A stretch of 64,000 nucleotides of DNA from Microlunatus endophyticus (lineage in GTDB: Bacteria > Actinomycetota > Actinomycetes > Propionibacteriales > Propionibacteriaceae). Below the pieces are notes generated by a model that did not search any database, was not told the DNA's origin, and worked only from the letters and a program-made list of their open reading frames with translations. A program made the translations under genes and the position numbers. The stretch is from contig NZ_BMMZ01000004.1 of assembly GCF_014646195.1 (NCBI RefSeq), positions 62,001 to 126,000 on the forward strand, read 5' to 3'. Positions within the stretch are counted from its first letter, which is position 1; each line of letters opens with the position of its first letter. Of the stretch, positions 52,871 through 62,277 are shown piece after piece.

Positions 52871-53991
52871 ATCCGGAAGGTCCACGGATCGGTGACGATC
52901 CGAGAGACCGTGACCGGCAACCCCGGAAGTTGATCTTCGAGTTCGGCCTGGAGCGCGGGCAACCAGAGCCACTCGGCAGCCCAGTGCGGGACGTCGATCA
53001 GGGCCGGGGCGGCCTCCCAGGCGACCGCCTCGGACGCCGGGTGGTGCCGCAGGTCCGATGTCAGGTAGACGTCGGCGCCGGCCAGCCGGGCGGTGTCAAG
53101 AAGATCATCTCCGGCACCGCCCTGCAGCGCGACCGTGGTGATCACGCGATCGCGATCACCGGCGATCCGGATGCCTGCGGCAGTGTCCGGCAGCACGGAC
53201 GCCACCCGGTCGGCGAAGCCGGCGAGAGTGATCGGCTCGATCCGGCCGATGCGTCCCAGCCCGGCCGCCGGACCGCCGTCGACGGGGAAGGCCACCTCGA
53301 CGATCCGATAAGCCGGGACCTCGTACGGGTGGGCCGCCAGCAGGGCAGCGACGACCTGATCGCGCACCCGTCGATCCATGATCATCTCCACCAGATCCTC
53401 GGTCACCTGCTCGCGCCGGCCAGGTTCCCCGATCGCCGGATGCGCACCGGGTCTCGGGGTGAAGGTTCCGGTGCCGGTCACGGTGAACGCGGCTCGTTCG
53501 TAGGATCCCAGGGCGCCGGCTCCGGCAGCCGACAGTGTGTCGATCACCGTCTTGGTGTGCTCCCGGGGAACGTAGGTGATCAACTGGTCGAGCGGCTGCA
53601 CCGGCACCGTACGGAGCGGCCGGGTGCCGGTGAGACCGAGTGCCGCGGCCACGGAATCGGCGACCCCGCCGACGGGGATGTCGGCATTGGTGTGGGCGGT
53701 GATCAACCCGGTCCCGGATCTGATCAACCGGGTGATCATCCGGCCCTTGGGCTGCTTCGGGTCGATCGCATTGACGCCCCGCAGCAGCAGCGGGTGATGG
53801 GCGATGATCAGATTCGCGTCCAGGCCGGCCGCCTGCTCGATGATCGCATCGGTGACGTCGACTGTCAGCAGCACGCCCCGGACCGGCTCCGCACTGTTGC
53901 CGGTGACCAATCCGACCCGGTCCCAGCTCTCCGCGGAACCGGCGGGGTAGTGGGTGCTGAGCAGGGACTGCAGATCGCCGATGGTGATCAT
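52867..53991 (-). CDS. NIF3-family (Nif3-like dinuclear metal centre) protein
   Basis: 374 residues. MITIGDLQSLLSTHYPAGSA, ESWDRVGLVTGNSAEPVRGV, LLTVDVTDAIIEQAAGLDAN, LIIAHHPLLLRGVNAIDP and the C-terminal VYLTSDLRHHPASEAVAWEA with the second metal ligands. Middle 100 residues form the PII-like insert seen in bacterial YqfO proteins. Proposed GTP cyclohydrolase-like or metal-chaperone activity is unproven. ATG 53991 is used because conserved sequence starts there; upstream extension to 54126 runs through the pepN 3' end on the same strand. Confidence 0.9.
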   Translation of the reverse strand: MITIGDLQSLLSTHYPAGSAESWDRVGLVTGNSAEPVRGVLLTVDVTDAIIEQAAGLDANLIIAHHPLLLRGVNAIDPKQPKGRMITRLIRSGTGLITAHTNADIPVGGVADSVAAALGLTGTRPLRTVPVQPLDQLITYVPREHTKTVIDTLSAAGAGALGSYERAAFTVTGTGTFTPRPGAHPAIGEPGRREQVTEDLVEMIMDRRVRDQVVAALLAAHPYEVPAYRIVEVAFPVDGGPAAGLGRIGRIEPITLAGFADRVASVLPDTAAGIRIAGDRDRVITTVALQGGAGDDLLDTARLAGADVYLTSDLRHHPASEAVAWEAAPALIDVPHWAAEWLWLPALQAELEDQLPGLPVTVSRIVTDPWTFRI

Positions 53992-54016
53992 CTGGGCTCC
54001 GGGTCGAGCGTCCGAT

Positions 54017-56653
54017 TCAGAGTGTCGCGGACTGGGCCAGATCGGCCCGCTGGCAGCGGTTGGCCCGATCTGCACCGTCCAGTCGCTCGGCGGCGATGTG
54101 CTTGACCATGTCGCCCAGCGGGGCACCCGCCTCGGTCACGCCCGCGGTCAACCAGCCGTGCAAGCGGCCGATCTTGGCGACGTCGTCGGCGATGCTGGGG
54201 AACAGGAAGGTCAGCACATTCTGCCGGAAGATCGACGACTTCTTGGCCCAGATGCCGGTTGAGGTGGAGATCGCCTCGGCGGTCTTCAGGTATTTGTCCA
54301 GATAACCGTCCAGCAGCTCCTCCTGTCCGGGTTGCCAGAATGCCGCACAGATCTGCCGCTGGGTCTCATTGGGGATGTCGTTGCCATCGACCGCCAGCGC
54401 CCATGCCTCGGCCTTCGCCTCGGCCGTCGGCCGGGCAGCGCGGGCGGCGGCGGCCCGCTCGGCACCGGTGGCGGTGTTGTCGCGTTCCAGCTCGGCCGCG
54501 ATCGCTGCCTCGTCGACCGCTCCGCAGCGGGCCAGTTCGCCGATCACCAGCCAGCGCAGCTCGGCGTCGACCTCCAGTCCCTCGGGGACACCGCGACCTT
54601 CCAGCCAGCCGGAGAGCGTTGCGATCCCCTCGTCCGAGATCACCGAGCGGGCGTACGCCTGGGCCAGCGCCAGCTGATGATCACTACCGGCCGTGGCCGC
54701 GTCGACCAGCTCCGACAGGCCGGCCTCCCAGCGGGCGACGACTGCGGGCCGCGAGCCCGGAGCGGTGTAGGACTGTACGGCCAATGCCGCGTTCATCAGC
54801 ACCGCCCGGACCGTCGTCAGATCGGTCTCATCGGCGACGTTGCGCAGCACCAGCTCGGCGTAGTCTTTCGCCGGCAGCTCGGCGTCCCGGCACATGTCCC
54901 AGGCTGCACCCCAGCACACCGCCCGGCTGAGCGGCGAGCTGATCCGGGACAGGTTCTCGATCAAGGTCGTCATCGACCGGTCGTCGAATCTGATCTTGGC
55001 GTAGCTCAGGTCGTCGTCATTGAGCAGCACCAGATCGGGCTGCTGGGCACCGACCAGATCGTCGATATCGGTCGAGGCGTCGGCGATGTCGGTCTCCACC
55101 CGGTGGATCCGGACCAGCTTGTCGCCCTGCAAGGCGTACAGGCCGATGGCGATCCGGTGATGACGCAGGGTCGGATACTGCTCGACCGCGGTCTGGGTCA
55201 CCGCGAAGCGGGTGAAAGCGCCGGAATCGTCGACCTCGAAGTCAGGACGCAAGGTGTTGACACCAGCGGTTTCCAGCCATTCGGCCGACCAGCCGGAAAG
55301 ATCACGTCCGGACGGGCCTTCGAGCGCCTTGAGCAGATCGGTCAACCGGGTGTTGCCGAAGGCGTGCTCGGCGAAGTAGCCGCGAGCGCCCTCCAGGAAG
55401 GCGTCCTGGCCGACGAAGGCAACCAGTTGCCGCAGCACCGATGCGCCCTTGGCGTAGGTGATGCCGTCGAAGTTGGACTCGACCGCCTCGAGATCCACCA
55501 TGTCGGCGGCGATCGGGTGGGTGGTCGGCAGCTGGTCCTGGCGATAGGCCCAGTTCTTGCGGGAGCCGGTGAAGCTCGCCCACGCGGTCTCGGCGTCGCC
55601 GGTGCGCTCGGCGATCGCGAAGGTGGCAGAGAATTCGGCGAAGGACTCCTTCAGCCACATGTCGTCCCACCAGACCATCGTCACGAGATCGCCGAACCAC
55701 ATATGAGCCAGCTCGTGCAGGATCGTCTCGTCCCGGGACCGGTAGTTGGCCTCGGTGACCCGGCTGCGGAAGACAAGATCATCGCGCAGCGTCACGCAGC
55801 CGATGTTCTCCATCGCGCCCATGTTGTACTCAGGCACGAATGCCTGGTCGTACTTGCCGAACGGGTAGGCGTACCCGAAGTGCTTCTCGAAGATATCGAA
55901 GCCGGCCTTGGTGGTCGCGAAGATCCGGTCGGCGTCCAGGTGCTCCAGCAGCGACTGGCGGACCAAGATCGACATCGGCAGCTCACCGGACTTGGTCTGG
56001 TGGCTGTCGCTGACGACTGCGTAGTCGCCGGCCACCAGGCTGGTCAGATAGGTCGACACCCGCGGTGTGGGCGGGAAGTGCCGGCGGGTGACGCCGTCGA
56101 GTCCGTCCACCGACCCTTCGACCGGTCGGGGCTCGTCGCCGGTGGAGTTGGCGATCACCGTCCAGCTCTCGGGTGCCAGCACCGTCAACTCAAAGGTGGC
56201 CTTCAGGTCGGGTTGCTCGAAACAGGCGTACACCCGGCGGGCCTCGGAGGCCTCGAACTGGGTGTAGAGATAGGTCTTCTGGTCGGCCGGATCAATGAAC
56301 CGATGCAGTCCCTCGCCGCTGCGGCTGTAGCGGCAGAGCGCCAGCACGATCAGCTCGCTGTCGCCCTCGGCGACCGAGATCGGCAGCCGCGATCCGTCGT
56401 AGCTGGCCGGATCAAGATCATCACCATTGAGTGTGGCCGAGATCACCCGTTCGGCGATCAGGTCGATGTGGATGTCTGCAGCCTCGGTCGCGGTGAATCG
56501 CACGACGGTCCGGGACACGAAAGTGGTCTCCAGTGCCTCCACCACGCCGCCGGACAGGTCGTGCCCGGACAGGTCGAGGGAGACGGCGTACGAATCAACG
56601 GTCAGCAGCGCCGATCGGCGGCGTGCTTCATCTCGTGTCAGGTTATGCAGCAT
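54017..56653 (-). CDS. pepN: Aminopeptidase N (M1)
   Basis: 878 residues. GAMEN exopeptidase motif YNMGAMENIGCVTLRDDLVF, zinc motif TILHELAHMWFGDLVTMVWW followed 18 residues on by KESFAEF (third ligand Glu), and the conserved Tyr region LRDDL. It starts LTRDEARRRSALLTVDSYAV and RKTYLYTQFEASEARRVYAC-like strands follow. It removes N-terminal residues from peptides in the cytoplasm. It diverges from rpiB, with 47 bp between starts, and is followed 25 bp on by the NIF3 gene in the same direction. Confidence 0.95.
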   Translation of the reverse strand: MLHNLTRDEARRRSALLTVDSYAVSLDLSGHDLSGGVVEALETTFVSRTVVRFTATEAADIHIDLIAERVISATLNGDDLDPASYDGSRLPISVAEGDSELIVLALCRYSRSGEGLHRFIDPADQKTYLYTQFEASEARRVYACFEQPDLKATFELTVLAPESWTVIANSTGDEPRPVEGSVDGLDGVTRRHFPPTPRVSTYLTSLVAGDYAVVSDSHQTKSGELPMSILVRQSLLEHLDADRIFATTKAGFDIFEKHFGYAYPFGKYDQAFVPEYNMGAMENIGCVTLRDDLVFRSRVTEANYRSRDETILHELAHMWFGDLVTMVWWDDMWLKESFAEFSATFAIAERTGDAETAWASFTGSRKNWAYRQDQLPTTHPIAADMVDLEAVESNFDGITYAKGASVLRQLVAFVGQDAFLEGARGYFAEHAFGNTRLTDLLKALEGPSGRDLSGWSAEWLETAGVNTLRPDFEVDDSGAFTRFAVTQTAVEQYPTLRHHRIAIGLYALQGDKLVRIHRVETDIADASTDIDDLVGAQQPDLVLLNDDDLSYAKIRFDDRSMTTLIENLSRISSPLSRAVCWGAAWDMCRDAELPAKDYAELVLRNVADETDLTTVRAVLMNAALAVQSYTAPGSRPAVVARWEAGLSELVDAATAGSDHQLALAQAYARSVISDEGIATLSGWLEGRGVPEGLEVDAELRWLVIGELARCGAVDEAAIAAELERDNTATGAERAAAARAARPTAEAKAEAWALAVDGNDIPNETQRQICAAFWQPGQEELLDGYLDKYLKTAEAISTSTGIWAKKSSIFRQNVLTFLFPSIADDVAKIGRLHGWLTAGVTEAGAPLGDMVKHIAAERLDGADRANRCQRADLAQSATL

Positions 56654-56700
56654 GGGTCGATCCTAGGAGGGCGCGCACAGGCTGACCCTAAGATGCGGTT

Positions 56701-57168
56701 ATGCGCGTACACATCGGGAGCGATCACGCGGGGTTCGAGCTGAAGAATCATCTGGTCGAGGAGCTGACCGCCGACGGTCACGAGGTTGTCGATCATGGTC
56801 CGCAGGCGCTCGATCCGGAGGACGACTACCCGGTCTACTGCATTCCGGCCGCCCAGGGCACCGTCGACGACGACGGATCGCTGGGCATCGTGATCGGCGG
56901 CTCCGGCAACGGGGAGCAGATTGCGGCCAACAAAGTCACCGGGGTGCGCGCGATCCTGGCATACGACGAGGGCACTGCAACCCTCGGACGGCTGCACAAC
57001 AACGCCAACGTCATCGCGGTGGGAGCGCGGATGCACACCATCGACGAGGCGACCGCGCTGGTCCGGTTGTTCCTGGCCACCGATTTCTCCGGCGAGCCGC
57101 GGCATCAGCGCCGGATCGACGAGCTGGCGGCGTACGAGAAGGGCGACGACCTTCCGGCGCCCGCCTGA
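56701..57168 (+). CDS. rpiB: Ribose-5-phosphate isomerase B
   Basis: 155 residues. VHIGSDHAGFELKNHLVEEL, GIVIGGSGNGEQIAANKVTG and RLHNNANVIAVGARMH are RpiB motifs; the GGSGNGEQ loop with Gly where E. coli RpiB has Cys is the actinobacterial/mycobacterial form. It interconverts ribose-5-P and ribulose-5-P. ATG 56701 is the first codon of the conserved strand. Divergent from pepN. Confidence 0.95.
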   Translation: MRVHIGSDHAGFELKNHLVEELTADGHEVVDHGPQALDPEDDYPVYCIPAAQGTVDDDGSLGIVIGGSGNGEQIAANKVTGVRAILAYDEGTATLGRLHNNANVIAVGARMHTIDEATALVRLFLATDFSGEPRHQRRIDELAAYEKGDDLPAPA

Positions 57169-57289
57169 GCGCTCCCGCTTCTCTTCCCACGGTCTTCGCT
57201 TCCCGTTCATCCGCTCGCTTCCGTTGCCCGTGAGGCGAGCGCATGTTCGTGAAGCGAGGGCCGATGGGACGGACTGGTGGCGTGGCGCG

Positions 57290-57517
57290 TCAGGAAGCCC
57301 GGGCGGGTCGCCGGCCCTCGGCGCGGGCGATCAGACTGTCCACGATGGACAGCGCGAATTCCTCCTCGGCCGCTCCCGGGCGCGACACGTCGCGCGCCCG
57401 CATGGCACGGTCGATACTGACAAGTCCGGAAACACCGTCCCGGCCGAAATCCCGACCCGGCAGTTCCCCCACGTCCTCGGCGACCCCTCGCCGATCGCGT
57501 TCTGCGATCACCCGCAT
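57290..57517 (-). CDS. Conserved small protein of unknown function
   Basis: 75 residues: RVIAERDRRGVAEDVGELPG, RDFGRDGVSGLVSIDRAMRA and RDVSRPGAAEEEFALSIVDS. The RDVSRPxxxE/D block followed by an amphipathic helix looks like a genuine short family found near nei/fpg genes in actinobacteria, as far as I recall. ATG 57517 start; no strong ribosome site. It is convergent with rpiB and divergent from the glycosylase gene. Confidence 0.6.
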   Translation of the reverse strand: MRVIAERDRRGVAEDVGELPGRDFGRDGVSGLVSIDRAMRARDVSRPGAAEEEFALSIVDSLIARAEGRRPARAS

Positions 57518-57593
57518 ATCCTAGGTCGCCTGCGAGCGCACGGTGGTGCGTTCAGGCCACGATTAGGTCACAGCTGCTGCAAAGGAGGTCCCG

Positions 57594-58397
57594 ATGCCCG
57601 AGGGTCATACCCTGCATCGACTGGCACTCGACCTCAGCGCCGCGTTCGCCGGGACCAGGCCCCAGGTGAGCAGCCCGCAGGGCAGATTCGCGGAGTCCGC
57701 GGCGATCATCTCGGGCCGGCCGTGCTCGGGCGCCCAGGCCCAGGGCAAGCACCTGTGGATCGAATTCGAAGATCATCTGCTGCACATCCACCTCGGCCTG
57801 ATCGGCAAGTTCCGGATCGCGCCGCCGGCGCCGCCGCGGGGTGAGATCCGGGTCCGGATCGCGACACCGGAGGTGGCCGCCGACCTGAGTGGTCCGCAGC
57901 TGTGCGTGCTGCGGACACCGGAGGAGATGGCCGCCCAACTCGCCAAGCTCGGTCCGGACCCGCTGCGCAAGGACGCCGACCCGGAGCTGGCCTGGGCCAG
58001 GATCCACCGGTCCGCCCGTCCGGTCGCGGCGTTGCTGATGGACCAGACTGTGCTTTCCGGGGTCGGCAATGTCTATCGGGCCGAGGTTCTGTTCCGCAAC
58101 CGGATCGGACCGCACGTCGAGGGCAGGAAGCTCAGCCGCCGTTCCTGGGACGCGATCTGGAACGATCTGATCACCCTGATGCCGCAGGGAGTGGTGGACA
58201 ACCGGATCGACACCGTACGACCCGAGCACACGCCCGAGGCGATGGGCCGGCCGCCGCGCGTCGATGATCATGGCGGTGAGGTGTACGTCTATCGCAGGGC
58301 GGGAATGGACTGCCTGGTCTGCGGATCGCGGGTCAGGACCGAGGTCCTGGATGGCCGCAATCTCTTCTGGTGCGGACGATGCCAGCGCAGGAGCTGA
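57594..58397 (+). CDS. Fpg/Nei-family DNA glycosylase
   Basis: 267 residues. The N-terminal MPEGHTLHRLA carries the catalytic Pro2 and Glu3; QAQGKHLWIEFEDHLLHIHL has the conserved Lys; LMDQTVLSGVGNVYRAEVLF is the H2TH region; a zinc finger CLVCGSRV..CGRC closes the protein. The N-terminus is Nei-like (PEGHT) rather than Fpg-like (PELPE), suggesting oxidised pyrimidine repair with AP-lyase activity. Perfect AAAGGAGG upstream. Its end overlaps the next gene by 19 bases. Confidence 0.93.
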   Translation: MPEGHTLHRLALDLSAAFAGTRPQVSSPQGRFAESAAIISGRPCSGAQAQGKHLWIEFEDHLLHIHLGLIGKFRIAPPAPPRGEIRVRIATPEVAADLSGPQLCVLRTPEEMAAQLAKLGPDPLRKDADPELAWARIHRSARPVAALLMDQTVLSGVGNVYRAEVLFRNRIGPHVEGRKLSRRSWDAIWNDLITLMPQGVVDNRIDTVRPEHTPEAMGRPPRVDDHGGEVYVYRRAGMDCLVCGSRVRTEVLDGRNLFWCGRCQRRS

Positions 58398-60031
58398 TCT
58401 TCGTCAGCGGCGACCTCGAGGTCACTGTCGGCGCTGCCGGCTTCCCGGTACGCGTCCGGTGCGCCGGGCGGCCCGGCCAGGACTACTTCGCCGCGCAGTA
58501 TGAACCGGGCCCGTTGATCATGGACGGCCGACCGCAGCGCTGGGAGCCCGTCGGGCTGGTGACCGATGTCGACGAGACCGAGGCCCGGTACGCCCTCGTT
58601 GATCATCCGGAGCTGGAGTACACCGTCCGCAACTCCTTCGCCGGCCACTGGCAGCAGCGCCACATGCTGGTCAACACGTCGTCGGCCACCATCGTCGTCG
58701 ACCGCTGGCAACTGGCTCTGGCGCCGGCCCCGGGCTGCCTCGGCTGGGGATCGGCGATCGGCGGCGATGCCACCTGGGCGGTGCAGCCGACCGACGGGCA
58801 GGGGCCGCTGGTCTTCGGCGAGCTGGTCCAGGGGTCGGTCACCGAGTTGGTGGCCGGCGACGAGCCCGGTGTCGCGACCGGGACGATCGTGCTGTCCGCC
58901 AATCGCCGGATCGTGCTGCAGTGGCGGATCGACACCGCGGCCGACACCGCGAGCATCGCCCGGACCCGTCAGCCGGTGCTGTCCGGTCGCACCGATCTGG
59001 GCCTCAATCAGGCCTTCGAGGTCGCCGATCCGGACAGTGCCGTGGTGAGTGAGGATCCGGTGATGGTCAGCACCGAGGGCGACCTGCAGGTGCTGACCAG
59101 CGATCGGGCCGGCCGCTATCCGGTCGAGTTGCGGTCCGGCCGGGGAACGACCGTCCTCGACCTGGCCTGGGTGCCCGGCGCCGACGAGCTCGTCGCGACC
59201 CTCAGCCGGACCTGGTTGGACCATCGCAGCGGTGCCGGGATCGGGGTGATTCCCGGTCCTGGTGCGGCGCTCGGGCTGCAGCAGGCCGTGATCGGCCGAT
59301 TGACCGATGAGGTCGACGATGCCGAGGATGCTCTGGCCCTGCACACCGGCCGATTGCTGGACCGGCCGGAGATCTCGATCATGGACCAGGCCTATCTGGC
59401 CCAGGAGAGCGTACGGACCGGTGACCCCGAGCCGCTCCGGCGGGCCCGGTCCGCCTTCCTGGAGATCGACCGTCCGGAGCCGGGCGTCGGTCTGGCCGCC
59501 ACCCGGATCTGCCTGGCGGAGTTGGCGCTGGGTGGCAGCCCCGCCGAGGTGATCGGCCGGCTGCAGGAGATCGCCCGTGCTGCGGCCCCCGACGACGGTG
59601 ATCATGGCGACCGTGGTCATGGGGACCGTGGTCATGGGGGCCGTGATCATGGGGCGGAGGACGACCTGGTCCGTGCCGCAGCATGGCTGGAGTTGATCAC
59701 CGTCACCGGGCCGTCGGCCGGTCAGACCTCCGATTCGGCGATCCGGCATGCTCTGGCGGTCGGCGCCGGCCTGGGATCCGGGCTGCCCGGCGCGAGGATC
59801 GGTACGACGCCGCCCGGCGTGACCTGCTACGCGGCGGCGGTGCTCGACCTGCTGCCCGACCGGTTCGGGTCCGAGCTCGAGCAGCGGTGGGGGATGACGG
59901 CGCACACCCTGGCCGACCAGGCGCGGACGTCGGCATTGGCCGCGGCGTTGTTTCCCAAGGGCCCGGATCCGACGCCCAATGATCTTGACCAGACCATCGG
60001 CTGGGTGGTGCTGGGCAAGCCGATCGAGTGA
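58379..60031 (+). CDS. Conserved protein of unknown function with an HG-rich repeat
   Basis: 550 residues. First 200 residues look beta-rich: ELIFVSGDLEVTVGAAGFPV, GRPGQDYFAAQYEPGPLIMD, GWGSAIGGDATWAVQP. The C-terminal half is helical (ALALHTGRLLDRPEISIMDQ, AYLAQESVRTGDPEPLRRAR). A low-complexity insert, DHGDRGHGDRGHGGRDHG at about residue 410, is encoded by three imperfect 15-bp repeats (59608-59652). No family recognised; the architecture (beta-sandwich then alpha-helices) recalls sugar-acting alpha/alpha-barrel enzymes but no catalytic residues stand out. ATG 58379 lies inside the glycosylase gene, implying coupling. Confidence 0.7.
   Translation: MPAQELIFVSGDLEVTVGAAGFPVRVRCAGRPGQDYFAAQYEPGPLIMDGRPQRWEPVGLVTDVDETEARYALVDHPELEYTVRNSFAGHWQQRHMLVNTSSATIVVDRWQLALAPAPGCLGWGSAIGGDATWAVQPTDGQGPLVFGELVQGSVTELVAGDEPGVATGTIVLSANRRIVLQWRIDTAADTASIARTRQPVLSGRTDLGLNQAFEVADPDSAVVSEDPVMVSTEGDLQVLTSDRAGRYPVELRSGRGTTVLDLAWVPGADELVATLSRTWLDHRSGAGIGVIPGPGAALGLQQAVIGRLTDEVDDAEDALALHTGRLLDRPEISIMDQAYLAQESVRTGDPEPLRRARSAFLEIDRPEPGVGLAATRICLAELALGGSPAEVIGRLQEIARAAAPDDGDHGDRGHGDRGHGGRDHGAEDDLVRAAAWLELITVTGPSAGQTSDSAIRHALAVGAGLGSGLPGARIGTTPPGVTCYAAAVLDLLPDRFGSELEQRWGMTAHTLADQARTSALAAALFPKGPDPTPNDLDQTIGWVVLGKPIE
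59608..59652 (+). repeat. Three imperfect 15-bp tandem repeats inside a gene
   Basis: Units of GACCGTGGTCATGG type at 59608-59622, 59623-59637 and 59638-59652, preceded by a related partial unit. They encode the Gly/His/Asp-rich insert of the 550-residue protein. Confidence 0.75.
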
Positions 60032-60511
60032 CCTGTCGACAGGGTCAGTGTGGTGGTCGCAGTCATCATTGTCGGCCCGATCCAAAGGCACCGACGCCAT
60101 CATCGTGAGCGCTTCAACTCGCACTTTTGGTGCTCCACCGGGCACTCAGCTGAGCGTCGAGTCGGCACCGTCACTGGGGATCCTGGTCCGGGCAACATCG
60201 CTGTTTCCATTTCCGCTGATTCTGTCGCCGACGATCGAGCCGCCACGGCGTGTCGCCCCGGGGCAGACCATCCTCGGTCACAAAACCAGCGGCTCCGCAA
60301 GCCGTTCCACCACCGGAACACGCGCGCACAGGATCATCCCACCGCGTAGCACGGTGTCCCGTTTCCCCCGTCCGGCTCCCATGCCCTCAAGCGGCGCGAC
60401 CTACGCCGCAGATTCGACGTCTCGGAAACGGCCGTTGCCGGTCCACCATCCGTGGCCGCCATCGCGGGGTCGGGTCCTTCGACAGGCTCAGGGGGTCGGG
60501 AGCAAGGCTTG
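60032..60511. other. Gene-poor stretch with a second decayed fragment
   Basis: No intact gene is visible on either strand. It contains the second copy of the 63-bp repeat (60222-60284) and, at 60475-60492, TCCTTCGACAGGCTCAGG, a motif type that often occurs as scattered intergenic copies in high-GC actinobacteria. Downstream the DUF503 gene ends at 60512. The stretch looks like an old deletion or insertion scar. Confidence 0.6.
60222..60284 (+). repeat. 63-bp dispersed repeat, copy 2
   Basis: Matches 39431-39493 at 54 of 63 positions without gaps, reading ILSPTIEPPRRVAPGQTILG in the + frame. It is isolated from any PIN-domain N-terminus here. Confidence 0.75.
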
Positions 60512-60805
60512 TCAGTCGTCGGAGCGGGAGAAGCCGCGATGGGCGGAGAGCAGCTCGAATTCGCCGCGACCGGCGACCAGCACTTCGGCGCTGTCCAGCA
60601 CCTCGGTCAGATGCCCGTGATCTGGTCCCACGCAACCGATCCCGATCAACGCTCGCCGGTGCAGGTCGAGGTGGCCGACCTCGGCCGCGCTGAACTGGAA
60701 CCTCCGGCGCAGCTCGGCGACCAGCGGCCGTACGACGGCTCGTTTCTCCTTGAGGGAATGCACATCTCCCAGCAGGAGGTCGAATTCGATCCAGCCGATC
60801 CACAT
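60512..60805 (-). CDS. DUF503 family protein
   Basis: 97 residues. WIGWIEFDLLLGDVHSLKEK then RAVVRPLVAELRRRFQFSAA and VGHLDLHRRALIGIGCVGPD match the ferredoxin-like DUF503 (YlxP/YlxQ-type) family, usually found near translation genes (nusA-infB-rbfA) and thought to help ribosome assembly. Here it is 10 bp downstream of dinB, an atypical setting. ATG 60805 start. Confidence 0.88.
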   Translation of the reverse strand: MWIGWIEFDLLLGDVHSLKEKRAVVRPLVAELRRRFQFSAAEVGHLDLHRRALIGIGCVGPDHGHLTEVLDSAEVLVAGRGEFELLSAHRGFSRSDD

Positions 60806-60815
60806 CGGTCCATGA

Positions 60816-62225
60816 TCACATGCGATGGAGGAGTGGGTCGTCGTCGGCGAAGGTACGCACCGGCCCGGGCGGGCTCGCCGACGTCTCGAAACGCACCGTC
60901 ACCCGACCCAGGCCCGCGCCCCAGACCCAGCCGCGTCCGTGCTCGTCGTGCTCGACGTCGGCGCCCGGCGGCCAGTCCAGCCGCCGTCGCACCCGGTGCA
61001 GCCCGGCAGCCTCGGCGTCGACGCCGCCGCTCGGCTGCCGCTCCAGGGCGGCCGGATCGTCTCTGATCGACTGTGCACCCTCGTCTGCCGCCGGTTCCGC
61101 CGAGGCGACCTCAGCGTCGACGTCGTCCTCGGCCTGGTCCGCGGCCTCCGCAGAGGAGAACAGATCCTCCTGCAGGACGTCGGTCAATCCCGCGACCCCG
61201 ACGCCCAGCAGCCGTACGCCCGAGGAGGTGTCGACCTCGTCCAGCAGCGACCGGGCGATCTGGCTGATCAGCTCCACCCGGTCGGTCGCGCCGGTCAGCG
61301 TCCGGCTCCGGGTGTGGGTGACGAATCCGTGCAGCCGCACCTTGATTGTCACCGTCCGGGCGAAGAGCCGCGCTGCGGTCAACCGGACCGCCACCTGCCG
61401 GGCGTCGGTCTCGATGATTCGCAGCAGCTCGGCCCGGTCGACCAGGTCGGTCTCGAAAGTGTCCTCGACCGAGATCGACTTCGCCTCCCGTTCGGGCTCG
61501 ACGCCACGATCGTCCCGGGCCAGTGCGAGCTCCTTGAGCACCGATCCGTGCGCCCGGCCGACCTCACGGACCAGCTCGTCGAGGTCGATCGCCTGCAGGT
61601 CGGCGATCGTGGTGATGCCGATCCGGCGCAGTTTGTCGAAGGTCGCCGGACCGACCCCCGGGATGGCGCGGATGCTCATCGGGCTGATCAGCTCCACCTC
61701 CGCGCCCGGCTCGACGAGCGTGAAGCCGTCGGGTTTGCCCAGCTCGGTGGCCAGTTTCGCGATGAATTTCGAGGTGCCGATCCCGATCGATGCTGTCAGG
61801 CCGTCGGTCGCCTCGGCGACGTCGGTCTTGATCCGGGTCGCCAACGCGGTCAGCGATTCGCGATCGAAACCGATCGGCTCGGTGGCTGCACCGAGATCGA
61901 CGAAGGCCTCGTCGAGGCTGAGCGGCTCGACCAGCGGCGACAGCTCGCGCAGCACGCCCATCACCGCTCGGCTGGCCACCCGATAGGCGTCGAACCGGCC
62001 GGACAGAAAGGCGGCGTACGGGCAGCGTCGGCGGGCTTCGGCGGTCGGCATCGCCGAGTGCACGCCGAAGACCCGCGCTTCGTACGACGCGGTCGAGACG
62101 ACCCCGCGCGGTCCGATCCCGCCCACGACCACCGGTTTGCCGCGCAACGACGGCTTGTCCCGCTGTTCGACCGAGGCGAAGAACGCATCCAGGTCCAGAT
62201 GCAAGATCGACGCCCGGCTCCTCAC
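60816..62225 (-). CDS. dinB: DNA polymerase IV (Y-family)
   Basis: 469 residues. Catalytic motifs ILHLDLDAFFASVEQRDKPS, SLDEAFVDLGAATEP (metal Asp/Glu) and TASIGIGTSKFIAKLATELG, then the helix-hairpin-helix IPGVGPATFDKLRRIGI and little-finger domain. After about residue 360 comes a long acidic linker (AAEADEAEDD-like) and a conserved C-terminal tail WPPGADVEHDEHGRGWVWGA ending in a VTVRFETS strand, typical of actinobacterial DinB with an extra domain. GTG 62225 is chosen; upstream in-frame codons are rejected as low-complexity. It follows the MFS gene by 52 bp and precedes DUF503. Confidence 0.93.
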   Translation of the reverse strand: MRSRASILHLDLDAFFASVEQRDKPSLRGKPVVVGGIGPRGVVSTASYEARVFGVHSAMPTAEARRRCPYAAFLSGRFDAYRVASRAVMGVLRELSPLVEPLSLDEAFVDLGAATEPIGFDRESLTALATRIKTDVAEATDGLTASIGIGTSKFIAKLATELGKPDGFTLVEPGAEVELISPMSIRAIPGVGPATFDKLRRIGITTIADLQAIDLDELVREVGRAHGSVLKELALARDDRGVEPEREAKSISVEDTFETDLVDRAELLRIIETDARQVAVRLTAARLFARTVTIKVRLHGFVTHTRSRTLTGATDRVELISQIARSLLDEVDTSSGVRLLGVGVAGLTDVLQEDLFSSAEAADQAEDDVDAEVASAEPAADEGAQSIRDDPAALERQPSGGVDAEAAGLHRVRRRLDWPPGADVEHDEHGRGWVWGAGLGRVTVRFETSASPPGPVRTFADDDPLLHRM

Positions 62226-62277
62226 CCCGGCATTGTCTCCCAGCAGCCCAAACCGCCCACATCGCGGCGGGCCGCGC

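Noticed and set aside
59608-59652. CRISPR-like direct repeats
   Set aside because: Units are contiguous, 15 bp, in frame and coding; there are no spacers. No CRISPR array was found elsewhere in the window.
60475-60492. TTCGACAGGCTCAGG motif as an active mobile repeat
   Set aside because: Only a single copy in the window, so a repeat family cannot be supported from this sequence alone.
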